Origin: an uncultured Roseibium sp.
GTDB taxonomy: Bacteria; Pseudomonadota; Alphaproteobacteria; Rhizobiales; Stappiaceae
DNA length: 64,000 nt
Direction of reading: 5' to 3'
Assembly: GCF_947494555.1 (NCBI RefSeq)
Contig: NZ_CANLVF010000007.1
Span: 186,001 to 250,000 of the forward strand
The position numbers were made by a program, and so were the translations under genes. The notes below the pieces were generated by a model. It was not told the DNA's origin and did no database searches. It saw only the letters and a list, made by a program, of their open reading frames with translations. Every line of letters begins with the position of its first letter. The first letter of the stretch is position 1. Of this stretch, positions 18,518 through 26,523 are shown piece by piece.

Positions 18518-18903
18518 TGCTTCCTCCAACAATCGGGGCTATGAACCGCCTTCTTGAACGAGGCATTTGGGTTCTGGTGAGAAACTCACCTCTAGTCCTG
18601 AATGCGCATTCTGTCCATGGCTGTAATGCGCCTGCTCGCAGCCGGATGCTCGAATTCGGCGGCATTATTTGCGAATGACTGTGGACACACACGGATCCCT
18701 CTGGTATTAACGCGCCTCATGTGAGCGACGCGTCAGCGGCGATCAAGTTTCTGTACACAAGTGAATGCATCGCAGCCATGTGCTGCAGCGGAAGTTCACG
18801 ACGTGGTGTCAGAATGATCGATTGGAGAGCTGGCAAGGCGTCTTTAATCAAGGTCCAATTTGTCTGCGGGCTTCCGCAGGGCATCGAGAACAGGAAAAAA
18901 CGC
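18518..18903. other. Divergent intergenic region before rpsU
   Basis: Carries the promoters of the MATE gene and rpsU. An in-frame open extension from 18721 runs into rpsU, but its translation is unlike S21 and lacks a ribosome site. No other gene seen. Confidence 0.5.
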
Positions 18904-19131
18904 GTGCAGGTTTTGGTTCGCGACAACAATGTCGATCAGGCGCTCAAGGCGCTGAAGAAAAAGATGCAGCGCGAAGGCATCTTCCGTGAAATGAAACTTC
19001 GCGGCCACTTTGAAAAGCCGTCCGAAAAAAAGGCGCGCGAAAAGGCTGAAGCCGTACGCCGCGCACGTAAGCTGGCTCGCAAGCGGGCGCAGCGCGAAGG
19101 TCTTCTTCCGGGCAAGCCGGCTCGCCGCTGA
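18904..19131 (+). CDS. rpsU: 30S ribosomal protein S21
   Basis: A 75-residue basic protein starting at a GTG (VQVLVRDNNVDQALKALKKK), with the S21 core REGIFREMKLRGHFEKPSEK and the Arg/Lys-rich tail. AGGA lies eight bases before the GTG. The long frame starting at 18721 is an artefact. S21 helps the 30S subunit engage the mRNA Shine-Dalgarno region. A strong intrinsic terminator follows. Confidence 0.96.
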   Translation: MQVLVRDNNVDQALKALKKKMQREGIFREMKLRGHFEKPSEKKAREKAEAVRRARKLARKRAQREGLLPGKPARR

Positions 19132-19189
19132 CGCGGCTTGAGTACGCCTGGCGGTTAGATCCGTCCTTATCAAGAAAATCTGCCGTAAG

Positions 19190-19215
19190 GCCGACCGAAA
19201 TACGGTCGGCTTTTT
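19190..19215 (+). terminator. Intrinsic terminator of rpsU
   Basis: GCCGACCG, loop AAATA, CGGTCGGC, then TTTTT. A perfect 8-bp GC-rich stem with a T-run 58 bp after the rpsU stop. Confidence 0.93.
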
Positions 19216-19331
19216 GGTGTTTTCAAAAAGAATCTTCTGGAAGTAAGTAAGCATAAATAAGCGCAGCCACATTACCGCCCTATTGGAGGCTGATGTACGG
19301 CATGTTCAAACGCTAGACTGTAAGAAAGCAA

Positions 19332-20156
19332 ATGTGCCGCATGCGCAATTTTCTGCCTCACGCGACTCTATTAAGCCTTGCCGCACTGCTCGCTGCGTGC
19401 AACACGTCTGGCGTTTACGATGACGTCCCGGTCAACAGATCTGCCGGATCGTCCACCAACATCGCGTCTCTTACGGCCGTGATCGAATCGAACCCGTCCG
19501 ATGCGACCGCCTACAGCACGCGGGGCATTGCCTACGGTCAGGCCGGCAAGCTCGACCAGGCAATTGAGGATTTCAACAGGGCAATCCAGCTCAATCCGCA
19601 GTCCTACCAGACCTACGCGAACCGGGCGCTTGTGCTGCGCCGGCAGGGCAAGAACGATCTTGCCGTTTCGGACTATACGCGTGCCATAAACATCAAACCG
19701 GACTACGATGTAGCCTATGTCGGCCGCGGCAATATCTATCGCCAGCAGGGCAACTACAACGCTGCGATCGCCGATTTCAATTCCGTTATCGCCCGAGACA
19801 GCAGTGATGCGCGCGCATTCTACAATCGCGGCCTGATTTATCAGGCGCAGAAGCAGGATAATCTCGCGATCGAGGATTTCGCGACCGCGATCGGCCTGAA
19901 TCCGAAGGCCAGCGCACCTTATATCGCCCGTGGCATCTCCTATCTTGCGATCAACGATCCAGACGCGGCATTCGAGGATTTGTCCATGGCGGTCAATCTT
20001 GACCGTGAATCGTCTGTTGCCTGGGCAAATCGCGGTCTTGCGCTTGAGCTCCTGGGCAAGCCCAAAGATGCGCGCCGCAATTATTCGCGCGCAATGTCGC
20101 TGGACAATTCCAACAAGATCGCACGTGAAGGTCTCGGCCGGGTCGGTCAGGGCTGA
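19332..20156 (+). CDS. TPR-repeat lipoprotein (NlpI-like)
   Basis: A 274-residue protein with a type II signal peptide: hydrophobic core then lipobox LLAAC (lipidated Cys about residue 23). The mature part is a run of six or seven tetratricopeptide repeats (AIEDFNRAIQLNPQSYQTYANRA and similar units spaced 34 residues), the form of NlpI-like lipoproteins. A scaffold in the periplasm, perhaps for envelope assembly or peptidoglycan enzymes. ATG at 19332; 19341 is an alternative. Monocistronic. Confidence 0.88.
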   Translation: MCRMRNFLPHATLLSLAALLAACNTSGVYDDVPVNRSAGSSTNIASLTAVIESNPSDATAYSTRGIAYGQAGKLDQAIEDFNRAIQLNPQSYQTYANRALVLRRQGKNDLAVSDYTRAINIKPDYDVAYVGRGNIYRQQGNYNAAIADFNSVIARDSSDARAFYNRGLIYQAQKQDNLAIEDFATAIGLNPKASAPYIARGISYLAINDPDAAFEDLSMAVNLDRESSVAWANRGLALELLGKPKDARRNYSRAMSLDNSNKIAREGLGRVGQG

Positions 20157-20186
20157 CGATCGCCGCAAACACAAACCGCGCGCCCT

Positions 20187-20200
20187 CTGATCTAAATCAA
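20187..20200 (+). promoter_or_regulatory. FNR/FixK-like box
   Basis: CTGATCTAAATCAA differs at one base from the TTGA-N6-TCAA anaerobox consensus. Its centre lies about 75 bp before the start of the flavodoxin-fold oxidoreductase gene, compatible with class II activation from a site at -41.5. Confidence 0.5.
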
Positions 20201-20230
20201 CGTGAAAAAATAATCTCAATCTATCATTGA

Positions 20231-20267
20231 GGCCTTCCAGCATCCGTTCTGACACCGATGGAAGGCC
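20231..20267 (+). promoter_or_regulatory. Hairpin masking the ribosome site of the oxidoreductase gene
   Basis: GGCCTTC (20231-20237) pairs with GAAGGCC (20261-20267), and CATC (20241-20244) with GATG (20257-20260) across a 3-nt bulge. The 3' arm contains the GGAAGG Shine-Dalgarno for the GTG at 20270, so translation may be gated by structure. Confidence 0.5.
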
Positions 20268-20269
20268 CC

Positions 20270-20854
20270 GTGAAAACCATCCTGATACTGGACGGCCACC
20301 CGGACCCGGACAACGGCCACCTGTGTCACGCACTCGCCAAAGCATATTCAGTTGGCGCGGAGCGGGCGGCACACCGCCCGAATCTTGTCCGCGTCGCGGA
20401 TCTTGACTTTCCCATTCTGCGCAAACCATCGGATTTCACCGACGAGCCGAGCCCGGAAGCCGTGCGGCCAGTGCGTGACGCCCTGCTGCAGGCAGATCAC
20501 CTCGTGCTGATCTATCCCCTCTGGCTCGGCACGCTGCCGGCCTACACCAAGGGCTTTCTGGAACAGCTTCTTCATTATGACACCGCATTCGAACGCTCAC
20601 TGGACGACCGCTGGCCGAAAGGCAAGATGCGCGGGAAGTCGGCGCGGATCGTCCTGACCGCCGGCATGCCTGCCCTTGCCTACAAACTCTGGTATGGCGC
20701 ACACAGTCTGAAAAGCCTGAAGCGGAATATCCTCGGCTTCGTCGGGTTCAAACCTGTCAGGTCCACGGTCTTCGGCGCGGTCGAACACGCCGAACCGGCG
20801 CAGGTCGGCCGCTGGCTGAAAACAATGGAGAAGCTCGGAAGCAAATCAGTCTGA
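20270..20854 (+). CDS. Flavodoxin-fold NAD(P)H oxidoreductase
   Basis: A 194-residue protein of the flavodoxin-like/NQO1 (Kef ancillary, MdaB-like) family. It begins VKTILILDGHPDPDNGH, the FMN/FAD phosphate-binding loop, and has the YPLWLGTLPAYTKGFLEQ motif of this family. It probably carries out two-electron reduction of quinones, protecting against semiquinones. The GTG at 20270 aligns with family starts and has GGAAGG four bases upstream; an in-frame ATG at 20258 lacks a ribosome site. An FNR/FixK-like box and RBS hairpin lie upstream. Confidence 0.85.
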   Translation: MKTILILDGHPDPDNGHLCHALAKAYSVGAERAAHRPNLVRVADLDFPILRKPSDFTDEPSPEAVRPVRDALLQADHLVLIYPLWLGTLPAYTKGFLEQLLHYDTAFERSLDDRWPKGKMRGKSARIVLTAGMPALAYKLWYGAHSLKSLKRNILGFVGFKPVRSTVFGAVEHAEPAQVGRWLKTMEKLGSKSV

Positions 20855-20874
20855 CGGCGACAGCCGGGGAACCG

Positions 20875-21546
20875 CTAGAAGGGACACGGCGAGTGGAACG
20901 TTACCCGTTCACCTCCGGTCGGATGATGCAGCTCGAGGCTCTCTGCATGAAGCGCCAGGCGGACCGACGCCGCCAACGCCTCCCCTTCGGCATAAAAGCG
21001 GTCACCCAGGATCGGATGCCCCAGCGCTAGCATATGCACCCTCAATTGATGTGAGCGACCGGTATGGGGAAAAAGCCTGACGCGCGTCGTCTGGTCGAAC
21101 CGGCTGATCACCTGCCATTTCGTGAGCGCCGCCTTGCCGTTTTCATGGCACACCATCTGTTTCGGGCGGTTCGGCCAGTCACAGATCAAAGGCAGATCAA
21201 CTTCACCGGTATCGCTCTCCAGATGACCCCATACGTCGGCGACATAAGTCTTCCTGGTCTTGCGCCGTTCGAATTGCAGGCCGAGATGCCGGTGAGCGCC
21301 GGCATTCATCGCGAGGACCATGACACCGGACGTGTCCATGTCGAGACGATGGACAATGCGCGCTTCGCAATAGGTGTTCTGCGCCCGGGCTTCAAGACAG
21401 TCGGAATGCTCCGAAGCCTTGCCCGGTACGCTCAGTAATCCGCTCGGCTTGTTCACAATCAACAAGTCGCTGTCGGTGTGAAGCACCGACAGGAACGGCT
21501 CCTGTGGCGGATCGTAGACAAACGTTTCGGGCGCAGACGCGGACAT
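20875..21546 (-). CDS. RluA-family pseudouridine synthase
   Basis: A 223-residue enzyme that isomerises uridine in rRNA or tRNA. The catalytic motif HRLDMDTSG (Asp69) is intact, as are NKPSGLLSVPG near residue 32 and LFPHTGRSHQLRVHM. No S4 domain precedes the catalytic domain, so it is an RluA/RsuA-like short form. ATG at 21546 is used because the longer frame would run through the upstream terminator. Target uridine unknown; RluA-type 23S/tRNA-Phe activity is the nearest model. Confidence 0.88.
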   Translation of the reverse strand: MSASAPETFVYDPPQEPFLSVLHTDSDLLIVNKPSGLLSVPGKASEHSDCLEARAQNTYCEARIVHRLDMDTSGVMVLAMNAGAHRHLGLQFERRKTRKTYVADVWGHLESDTGEVDLPLICDWPNRPKQMVCHENGKAALTKWQVISRFDQTTRVRLFPHTGRSHQLRVHMLALGHPILGDRFYAEGEALAASVRLALHAESLELHHPTGGERVTFHSPCPF

Positions 21547-21570
21547 AGGCTGAGTATCGGACTTCCGGTC

Positions 21571-21600
21571 AAAACAAAAAGCGCGGCTGCGGGCCGCGCT
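21571..21600 (-). terminator. Intrinsic terminator after the oxidase subunit gene
   Basis: AGCGCGGC (21580-21587) and GCCGCGCT (21593-21600). On the minus strand the stem is followed by TTTTGTTTT. It separates the cytochrome oxidase subunit gene from the pseudouridine synthase gene, which must therefore have its own promoter. Confidence 0.82.
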
Positions 21601-21645
21601 CTTATAAGGTGTTCTCACGATCAGCGAGCCGATACCCTTCGCGGG

Positions 21646-21927
21646 TCAGACGGTAATGATCGCCAAAAGGCCGGTCAGCACGAAAACAGCCGTCGGCGGA
21701 ATCCAACAAGAGTCACCCAGCGCCAGACCGATTGCGGATGCGACGAGCGTGGCAATCAGCATCAACCATCCGAACACGACCGCCGCCGTCCCGCCGAAAG
21801 CGAACAGGATCAGGCAAAGCACGATGTTGAGAACCGCAATGGTGCCCACCTTGGAGAAGTTGATGAACCCCTCATAGGTCCGCTCGTGCGAGTCGTAGTC
21901 CATCGCGGGTGCGTTTTCGTCAGACAT
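21646..21927 (-). CDS. aa3-type cytochrome c oxidase subunit IV
   Basis: A 93-residue membrane protein. The motif MDYDSHERTYEGFINFSKVGT before the first helix is the signature of bacterial aa3-type oxidase subunit IV. Here the chain is about twice the usual length and has a second and third hydrophobic segment (AAVVFGWLMLIATLVASAIG and the C-terminus). GGGG lies seven bases before the ATG. The other oxidase genes are not in the window; it is followed by its own terminator. Confidence 0.82.
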   Translation of the reverse strand: MSDENAPAMDYDSHERTYEGFINFSKVGTIAVLNIVLCLILFAFGGTAAVVFGWLMLIATLVASAIGLALGDSCWIPPTAVFVLTGLLAIITV

Positions 21928-22087
21928 GAAGTTCCCCAGAATAATTCACTGTTGGAAGCTTACATACAATAAAAAACGCGGGTTCGGCAATGAGGCGTAT
22001 CGCATATTCAGGTCAGGTAGACGCGACTTTTTGCCCGTTTCGGATCAGGGTCCGGTTCCGGGGCAGCATTCGGAGCAAAGGGCAGCC

Positions 22088-23467
22088 TCAAGCAGCATGG
22101 GATGCGCCGCGAAGACCGGCTGCCCGCAGGACCTCGTCCTGGCGGCGGCGTACGGTCGCCGCTTCGAAGGAATCGATCTGTTCGTTGAACAACTGGAAGA
22201 AATTCAGCTGCGCGCGCAGATGCAGGAACACGCCACCGAGCCCAATGGCAGCGCGGTCCATAAAGACAAACTCCTGCGGTACAGTGACCGGTCCGAGCCG
22301 TTTGAGCGCGGAATGAACCTTGAAGGCTTCCTTGCGGCCATATTCTGCGGCGGACACTCCATCTGCTATCGAACGTACACGATCGCTCAGAAGCGGCCCA
22401 TAGATAAATCGCGCCCAGATATTGAGGACTTCGATGATTTCCTTCTGAAGGTTCTTGAAGCCCCAGCGTTCATAAGCTGACACCACACGGTCATTGTCTT
22501 CTTCAAGAAGACCGCGATAGAGATCGACCACGCCTTCTACAAAGGCGTCCGGGAAGACACGAATGCAGCCATAGTCGAGCAGATTGATCCCGGCAGGTTT
22601 TCCTTCCTGCTCGAACACGGTGTAGTTGCCCAGATGCGGGTCGCCATGAATAACCCCGAAATGGCTGAACGGGTGCCACCAGGCATGGAACATGGTTTTT
22701 GCCAGAAGGTTCCTGTCTTCCTGGCTGTGCTCTTTGTAATCAAGCAGCGGCTTTCCGGTGAGCCATCCCATCGTCAGCAACCGGCGTGTCGACAATTCGT
22801 CGACGACGCTCGGCACGCGGACCCGATCGTAGTCCGACAGGATATCCTGGTAGACGGCGATGTGGGCCGCCTCGCGGGCATAGTCGAGTTCTTCCCTGAC
22901 CCTCGCGCTGATTTCCTTGGCGATTTCTCGCGTGTCGATCGCAGGGCTCATGCGCCTGTGCAGCGAAAACAGCATCTGCAGCTGTTTGAGATCAGCCTCA
23001 ACCGCAGACGCCATGTCAGGGTATTGCAACTTGCAGGCCAGGACGCGCCCGTCATGCGCCGTTGCCCGGTGAACCTGACCGAGTGACGCCGCAGCGGCCG
23101 GTTCTCGGCCGAATTCGGCGAACCGGCCTTGCCAGTCCGCACCCAGTTCCGCACGCATGCGCCGCTTGACGAAAGCCCAACCCATGGGCGGTGCGCTTGC
23201 CTGCAGTTTTGCAAGCTCGGTCGTGTATTCGGGCGGGAGCGCATCGGGAATGGTCGACAGCAGCTGCGCGACCTTCATCAGCGGCCCTTTCAGCCCGCCA
23301 AGCGCTTCCGCGAGTTCAGCGGCATTTTTGGCGTTGTCGAGGTTCATGCCGAAAAACCGCGCGCCGGCGAATTTCGCCGCGATGCCACTCATATTCGTGC
23401 CGACTTTGGCATAGCGCCCCATTCTGGCGCTGAAACGATTGCTTTCGCGGTCTTTGGACTGTGCCAT
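22088..23467 (-). CDS. ABC1/AarF/UbiB-family atypical kinase
   Basis: A 459-residue protein-kinase-like protein. Visible are the family KxGQ-like region (GPLMKVAQLLSTIPDALP), the Ala-rich nucleotide loop AAAASLGQVH replacing the glycine-rich loop, CKLQYP with the ATP lysine, IHGDPHLGNY as catalytic loop and LLDYG as the metal-binding DFG equivalent. UbiB/ABC1 proteins have ATPase activity and support coenzyme Q metabolism. No C-terminal transmembrane helices are evident, unlike E. coli UbiB, so it is a second-type ABC1 protein. Likely same transcript as pepF and the DUF3445 gene. Confidence 0.88.
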   Translation of the reverse strand: MAQSKDRESNRFSARMGRYAKVGTNMSGIAAKFAGARFFGMNLDNAKNAAELAEALGGLKGPLMKVAQLLSTIPDALPPEYTTELAKLQASAPPMGWAFVKRRMRAELGADWQGRFAEFGREPAAAASLGQVHRATAHDGRVLACKLQYPDMASAVEADLKQLQMLFSLHRRMSPAIDTREIAKEISARVREELDYAREAAHIAVYQDILSDYDRVRVPSVVDELSTRRLLTMGWLTGKPLLDYKEHSQEDRNLLAKTMFHAWWHPFSHFGVIHGDPHLGNYTVFEQEGKPAGINLLDYGCIRVFPDAFVEGVVDLYRGLLEEDNDRVVSAYERWGFKNLQKEIIEVLNIWARFIYGPLLSDRVRSIADGVSAAEYGRKEAFKVHSALKRLGPVTVPQEFVFMDRAAIGLGGVFLHLRAQLNFFQLFNEQIDSFEAATVRRRQDEVLRAAGLRGASHAA

Positions 23468-23593
23468 ACGGCAGGCTACTCCTTGCGGCAGATCTGAACT
23501 TGGGCATTGCGGACAGAACTCACTGTCACATCAAATATGAATTACGGCAAAGAAATCCAGTTGGACCAGTCGACAATTCGTCGCCATCCGGTT

Positions 23594-24487
23594 TCACATC
23601 CGGAGCAACACCGCGGCGATTTCGTCCCGGGCCTTTGCCAGGCCCTTGTAGATCAGCTGGTCGCTGCGCAGCGCGAGAAGTTGCGTCCTCAGGTTTGAGG
23701 CGATGGCAATTCGATCCTCTTGCCGAGCAAGGAGTGAGAGCGGGTCGTGGTGGATCTTGATCGTAAACAGGATGTCGCCACTTTCAGGCAGCCTGCGCAG
23801 GGTCTGTCGCTCAACCCGCAGAAACAGACTGGCAAATGTCTGGCTGGTGACATCGAACGGAATTCCTTCTGGCATCGGATGGTGCAATTTGTCATCCGGG
23901 TAGATCGACCAGTTAAACCGGCATAGGAGCTGGCCGACCTTGAGATTTTCGAACAGCCGGGCGACCACCTGTCCCATGCGCGCATCGTTAAAATCGGGCA
24001 CTCCGTTGTGGATCCCGGTCATGGTCAGGCCGATTTTTTCCGACAGCCGCCACGACGACGGAAAGCATAGCGATGCCGCAACCAGCCGGTAGCCCTCTGG
24101 CCCAGAACGCATGATGACCAGATCTTCCTGCACCAGCCGGGATGCCGTCAGAAGGAAAGGAGCCGTTTTGAGGTCCACTTGGATGCCCGGTTGCCCAACC
24201 GATACGGTGTCGCCGTCGAACACATGCGTTGCGTTATGAAAACGCGAAAGATGCCCGGTGACGAGTTCAAGAACCTCGCCCTGGCTGGCTTCCGTGTCGT
24301 CTTCTGCCCGAAAAACTGCTGAAAGATCTTGTGCGAACAAACGCTCTTTTTCGTTCAGATGCTCTGCCAGGAACGGGTCGGGTTCAAGCCAGTCATCTTC
24401 ATCGACCGGCCGGAGCCCGACCGTAAACGGCTGCGTGGAGCCGTCATAGGGTCTGTGGCGGAACCGCGGGTTGGCGGGTGAAGGCAT
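23594..24487 (-). CDS. DUF3445 protein (heme-dependent oxidative N-demethylase family)
   Basis: A 297-residue cytoplasmic protein. The order of conserved blocks (VQEDLVIM, LVAASLCFPSSW, KIGLTMTGIHNGVPDFN, NWSIYPDD, LRVERQTLRRLPESGDILFTI) matches DUF3445, the alpha subunit family of heme-dependent oxidative N-demethylases (dimethylamine monooxygenase in Pseudomonas). The partner subunits are not adjacent, so the substrate is uncertain. It starts 20 bp after pepF with AGGGA upstream, giving a pepF-DUF3445 transcription unit. Confidence 0.78.
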   Translation of the reverse strand: MPSPANPRFRHRPYDGSTQPFTVGLRPVDEDDWLEPDPFLAEHLNEKERLFAQDLSAVFRAEDDTEASQGEVLELVTGHLSRFHNATHVFDGDTVSVGQPGIQVDLKTAPFLLTASRLVQEDLVIMRSGPEGYRLVAASLCFPSSWRLSEKIGLTMTGIHNGVPDFNDARMGQVVARLFENLKVGQLLCRFNWSIYPDDKLHHPMPEGIPFDVTSQTFASLFLRVERQTLRRLPESGDILFTIKIHHDPLSLLARQEDRIAIASNLRTQLLALRSDQLIYKGLAKARDEIAAVLLRM

Positions 24488-24507
24488 TCAGGCTTGTCCC
24501 TGGCGCC

Positions 24508-26334
24508 TCATTCCTCATCCAGCTCTTCAAGTTCGTCGATGATGCGTTCGATCACGGACAAGCCCTTTTTCCAGAAATCCGGATCTGTCGCACTCAGGCC
24601 GAACGGTGCCAGAAGGTCTGAGTGATGTTTGGTTCCGCCAGCTTTTAGCAAGTCGAAATATTTGTCCTGGAACCCGGTTTCGGCATCCTCGTAGACCGCA
24701 AAAAGCGAATTCACCAGGCAATCACCGAACGCATAGGCATAGACGTAGAACGGAGAATGAATGAAGTGCGGGATGTAGGTCCAGAAGGCTTCATAGCCGT
24801 CATTCAGCTTGATCGCCGGTCCGAGGCTCTCGCCCTGAACCGACATCCAGAGCTCACCGATCTTTTCCGACGTCAGTTCTCCGTTGCGACGCTCGGTGTG
24901 GACCTTGCGCTCGAAGGTGTAAAACGCGATCTGGCGGACCACGGTATTGATCATGTCTTCGGCCTTGGATGCCAGCATGATCTTGCGCGTCTTCGGACTT
25001 TCGGCTTTTGCGAGCAGTGACTTGAACGTGAGCATTTCGCCGAACACGCTTGCGGTTTCCGCAAGTGTCAGCGGGGTCGGAGCCATGAGCGGCCCGTTGT
25101 GCCCGGCAAGAACCTGATGGACACCGTGCCCAAGTTCATGTGCGAGCGTCATCACGTCACGGATTTTGCCCTGGTAGTTGAGCAGGACATAAGGATGCGC
25201 ACTCGGAACAGTCGGGTGCGCGAACGCACCTGGTGCCTTGCCGGACCGTGCAGGTGCATCGATCCAGCCCTTTTCGAAGAACCGTCCTGCGATTTCGGCC
25301 ATATCGGGCGAGAAGGCGTCATAGGCCGACAGGACGGTTTGCCTGGCCTCGTCCCACGGAATAACCCGTGTGTCCGCATCCGGTAGCGGCGCATTGCGAT
25401 CCCAGCTGTTGAGCTGTTCCACACCGAGCCATTTCGCTTTCAGTTTGTAGTACCGGTGCGACAGACGGGGATAGGCGTCGCGGACAGCTGCGACCAGGGC
25501 ATCGACAACCTCACGTTCAACCCGGTTTGCAAGATGGCGGCTGTCGGCGATGTCCTTGAAGTTTCGCCAGCGGTCGGAAATTTCCTTATCCTTTGCCAGT
25601 GTGTTCGTGATCAATGCAAATGTTCTCAGGTTCTCCGAGAATGTCTCCTTCAGGGCACCAAAGGCGAGTTTTCGCTTTTCAGGCAAAGGATCGACAAGGA
25701 GATTGAGAGCAGGCTCGATGGGAAGCTTCTCGCCATCAATATCAAAGGTCAATGACGCCATTGTCTCATCGAACAGCCTGTTCCAGGCATTGCTGCCGGT
25801 GACTGATTTTTCGTGAAACAACTGTTCGACGCGATCTTCAAGCTGGTAGGGTTTGCCCTTGCGCAGATCCTCGATCCATGGACGGTAATGAGCGAGCTGC
25901 TCGTCCTTAAGGGCCGTTTCGACGATAGCATCGTCGATGGTGTTCATTTCCAGTGTGAAGAACAGAAGATGGGAGCTCGCAGTGGTGATCTGCTCCTGAA
26001 CGTCGCCATAAAACTTCTGCGAAACCGGGTCGATCGTGTTGCCGGCATAAACAAGTCCGGCGAACGAAATCAGCCTGCCCATCAGGTCTTCCAGATCCTC
26101 ATAAGCCCTGATGGCTGTTATGAGTGCCGGGACATTTTCCTGCGCCAATTCACCCAGACGGCCCTTGTACGAGGTCTCGAATGTTTTTGCCCGGTCAAGA
26201 GCCTCTTTGAGATCCTGCGTAACCTCGGGTGCTTCCACGGACGCATAAAGATCTGTCAGATCCCATTCCGGCAGGTTCTTGAGTTCGACGGATGCCGCCG
26301 ACTGGGGCGCGTGGACTGCGTGCGGTAGAGGCAT
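24508..26334 (-). CDS. pepF: M3-family oligoendopeptidase F
   Basis: A 608-residue zinc metallopeptidase. HELGHGVHQ near residue 398 supplies the HExxH zinc ligands, with the third ligand Glu in the following helix (LAETASVFGEML). The N-terminal helical domain (LPEWDLTDLYAS) is typical of PepF. Cytosolic enzyme degrading peptides of roughly 7-17 residues. GGAG precedes the ATG by seven bases. Heads the unit with the DUF3445 gene. Confidence 0.92.
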   Translation of the reverse strand: MPLPHAVHAPQSAASVELKNLPEWDLTDLYASVEAPEVTQDLKEALDRAKTFETSYKGRLGELAQENVPALITAIRAYEDLEDLMGRLISFAGLVYAGNTIDPVSQKFYGDVQEQITTASSHLLFFTLEMNTIDDAIVETALKDEQLAHYRPWIEDLRKGKPYQLEDRVEQLFHEKSVTGSNAWNRLFDETMASLTFDIDGEKLPIEPALNLLVDPLPEKRKLAFGALKETFSENLRTFALITNTLAKDKEISDRWRNFKDIADSRHLANRVEREVVDALVAAVRDAYPRLSHRYYKLKAKWLGVEQLNSWDRNAPLPDADTRVIPWDEARQTVLSAYDAFSPDMAEIAGRFFEKGWIDAPARSGKAPGAFAHPTVPSAHPYVLLNYQGKIRDVMTLAHELGHGVHQVLAGHNGPLMAPTPLTLAETASVFGEMLTFKSLLAKAESPKTRKIMLASKAEDMINTVVRQIAFYTFERKVHTERRNGELTSEKIGELWMSVQGESLGPAIKLNDGYEAFWTYIPHFIHSPFYVYAYAFGDCLVNSLFAVYEDAETGFQDKYFDLLKAGGTKHHSDLLAPFGLSATDPDFWKKGLSVIERIIDELEELDEE

Positions 26335-26523
26335 TGTTCACTCCGGTGAGGGCCTGCCGTGTCAACAGCAAGCAACTGTCTGTTTCCCGATTAGTAGGCC
26401 GGACGGCTATCGCGGCGCAATTCGGGTCGCTGATTTTTTTTGAACGTACTTGGACGATTTATTTACCCAATTGCGACCACAATGGTTCGAAACGAGACAA
26501 GATGAAGTGAACTGATCCAGGCC

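Noticed and set aside
18721..18903. 61-codon in-frame extension upstream of rpsU
   Set aside because: Not S21-like, no ribosome site, while the internal GTG at 18904 has a good one.
19371..20429. 352-codon minus-strand open frame opposite the TPR lipoprotein
   Set aside because: Shadow of a repetitive TPR gene; also crosses the hairpin region before the oxidoreductase gene.
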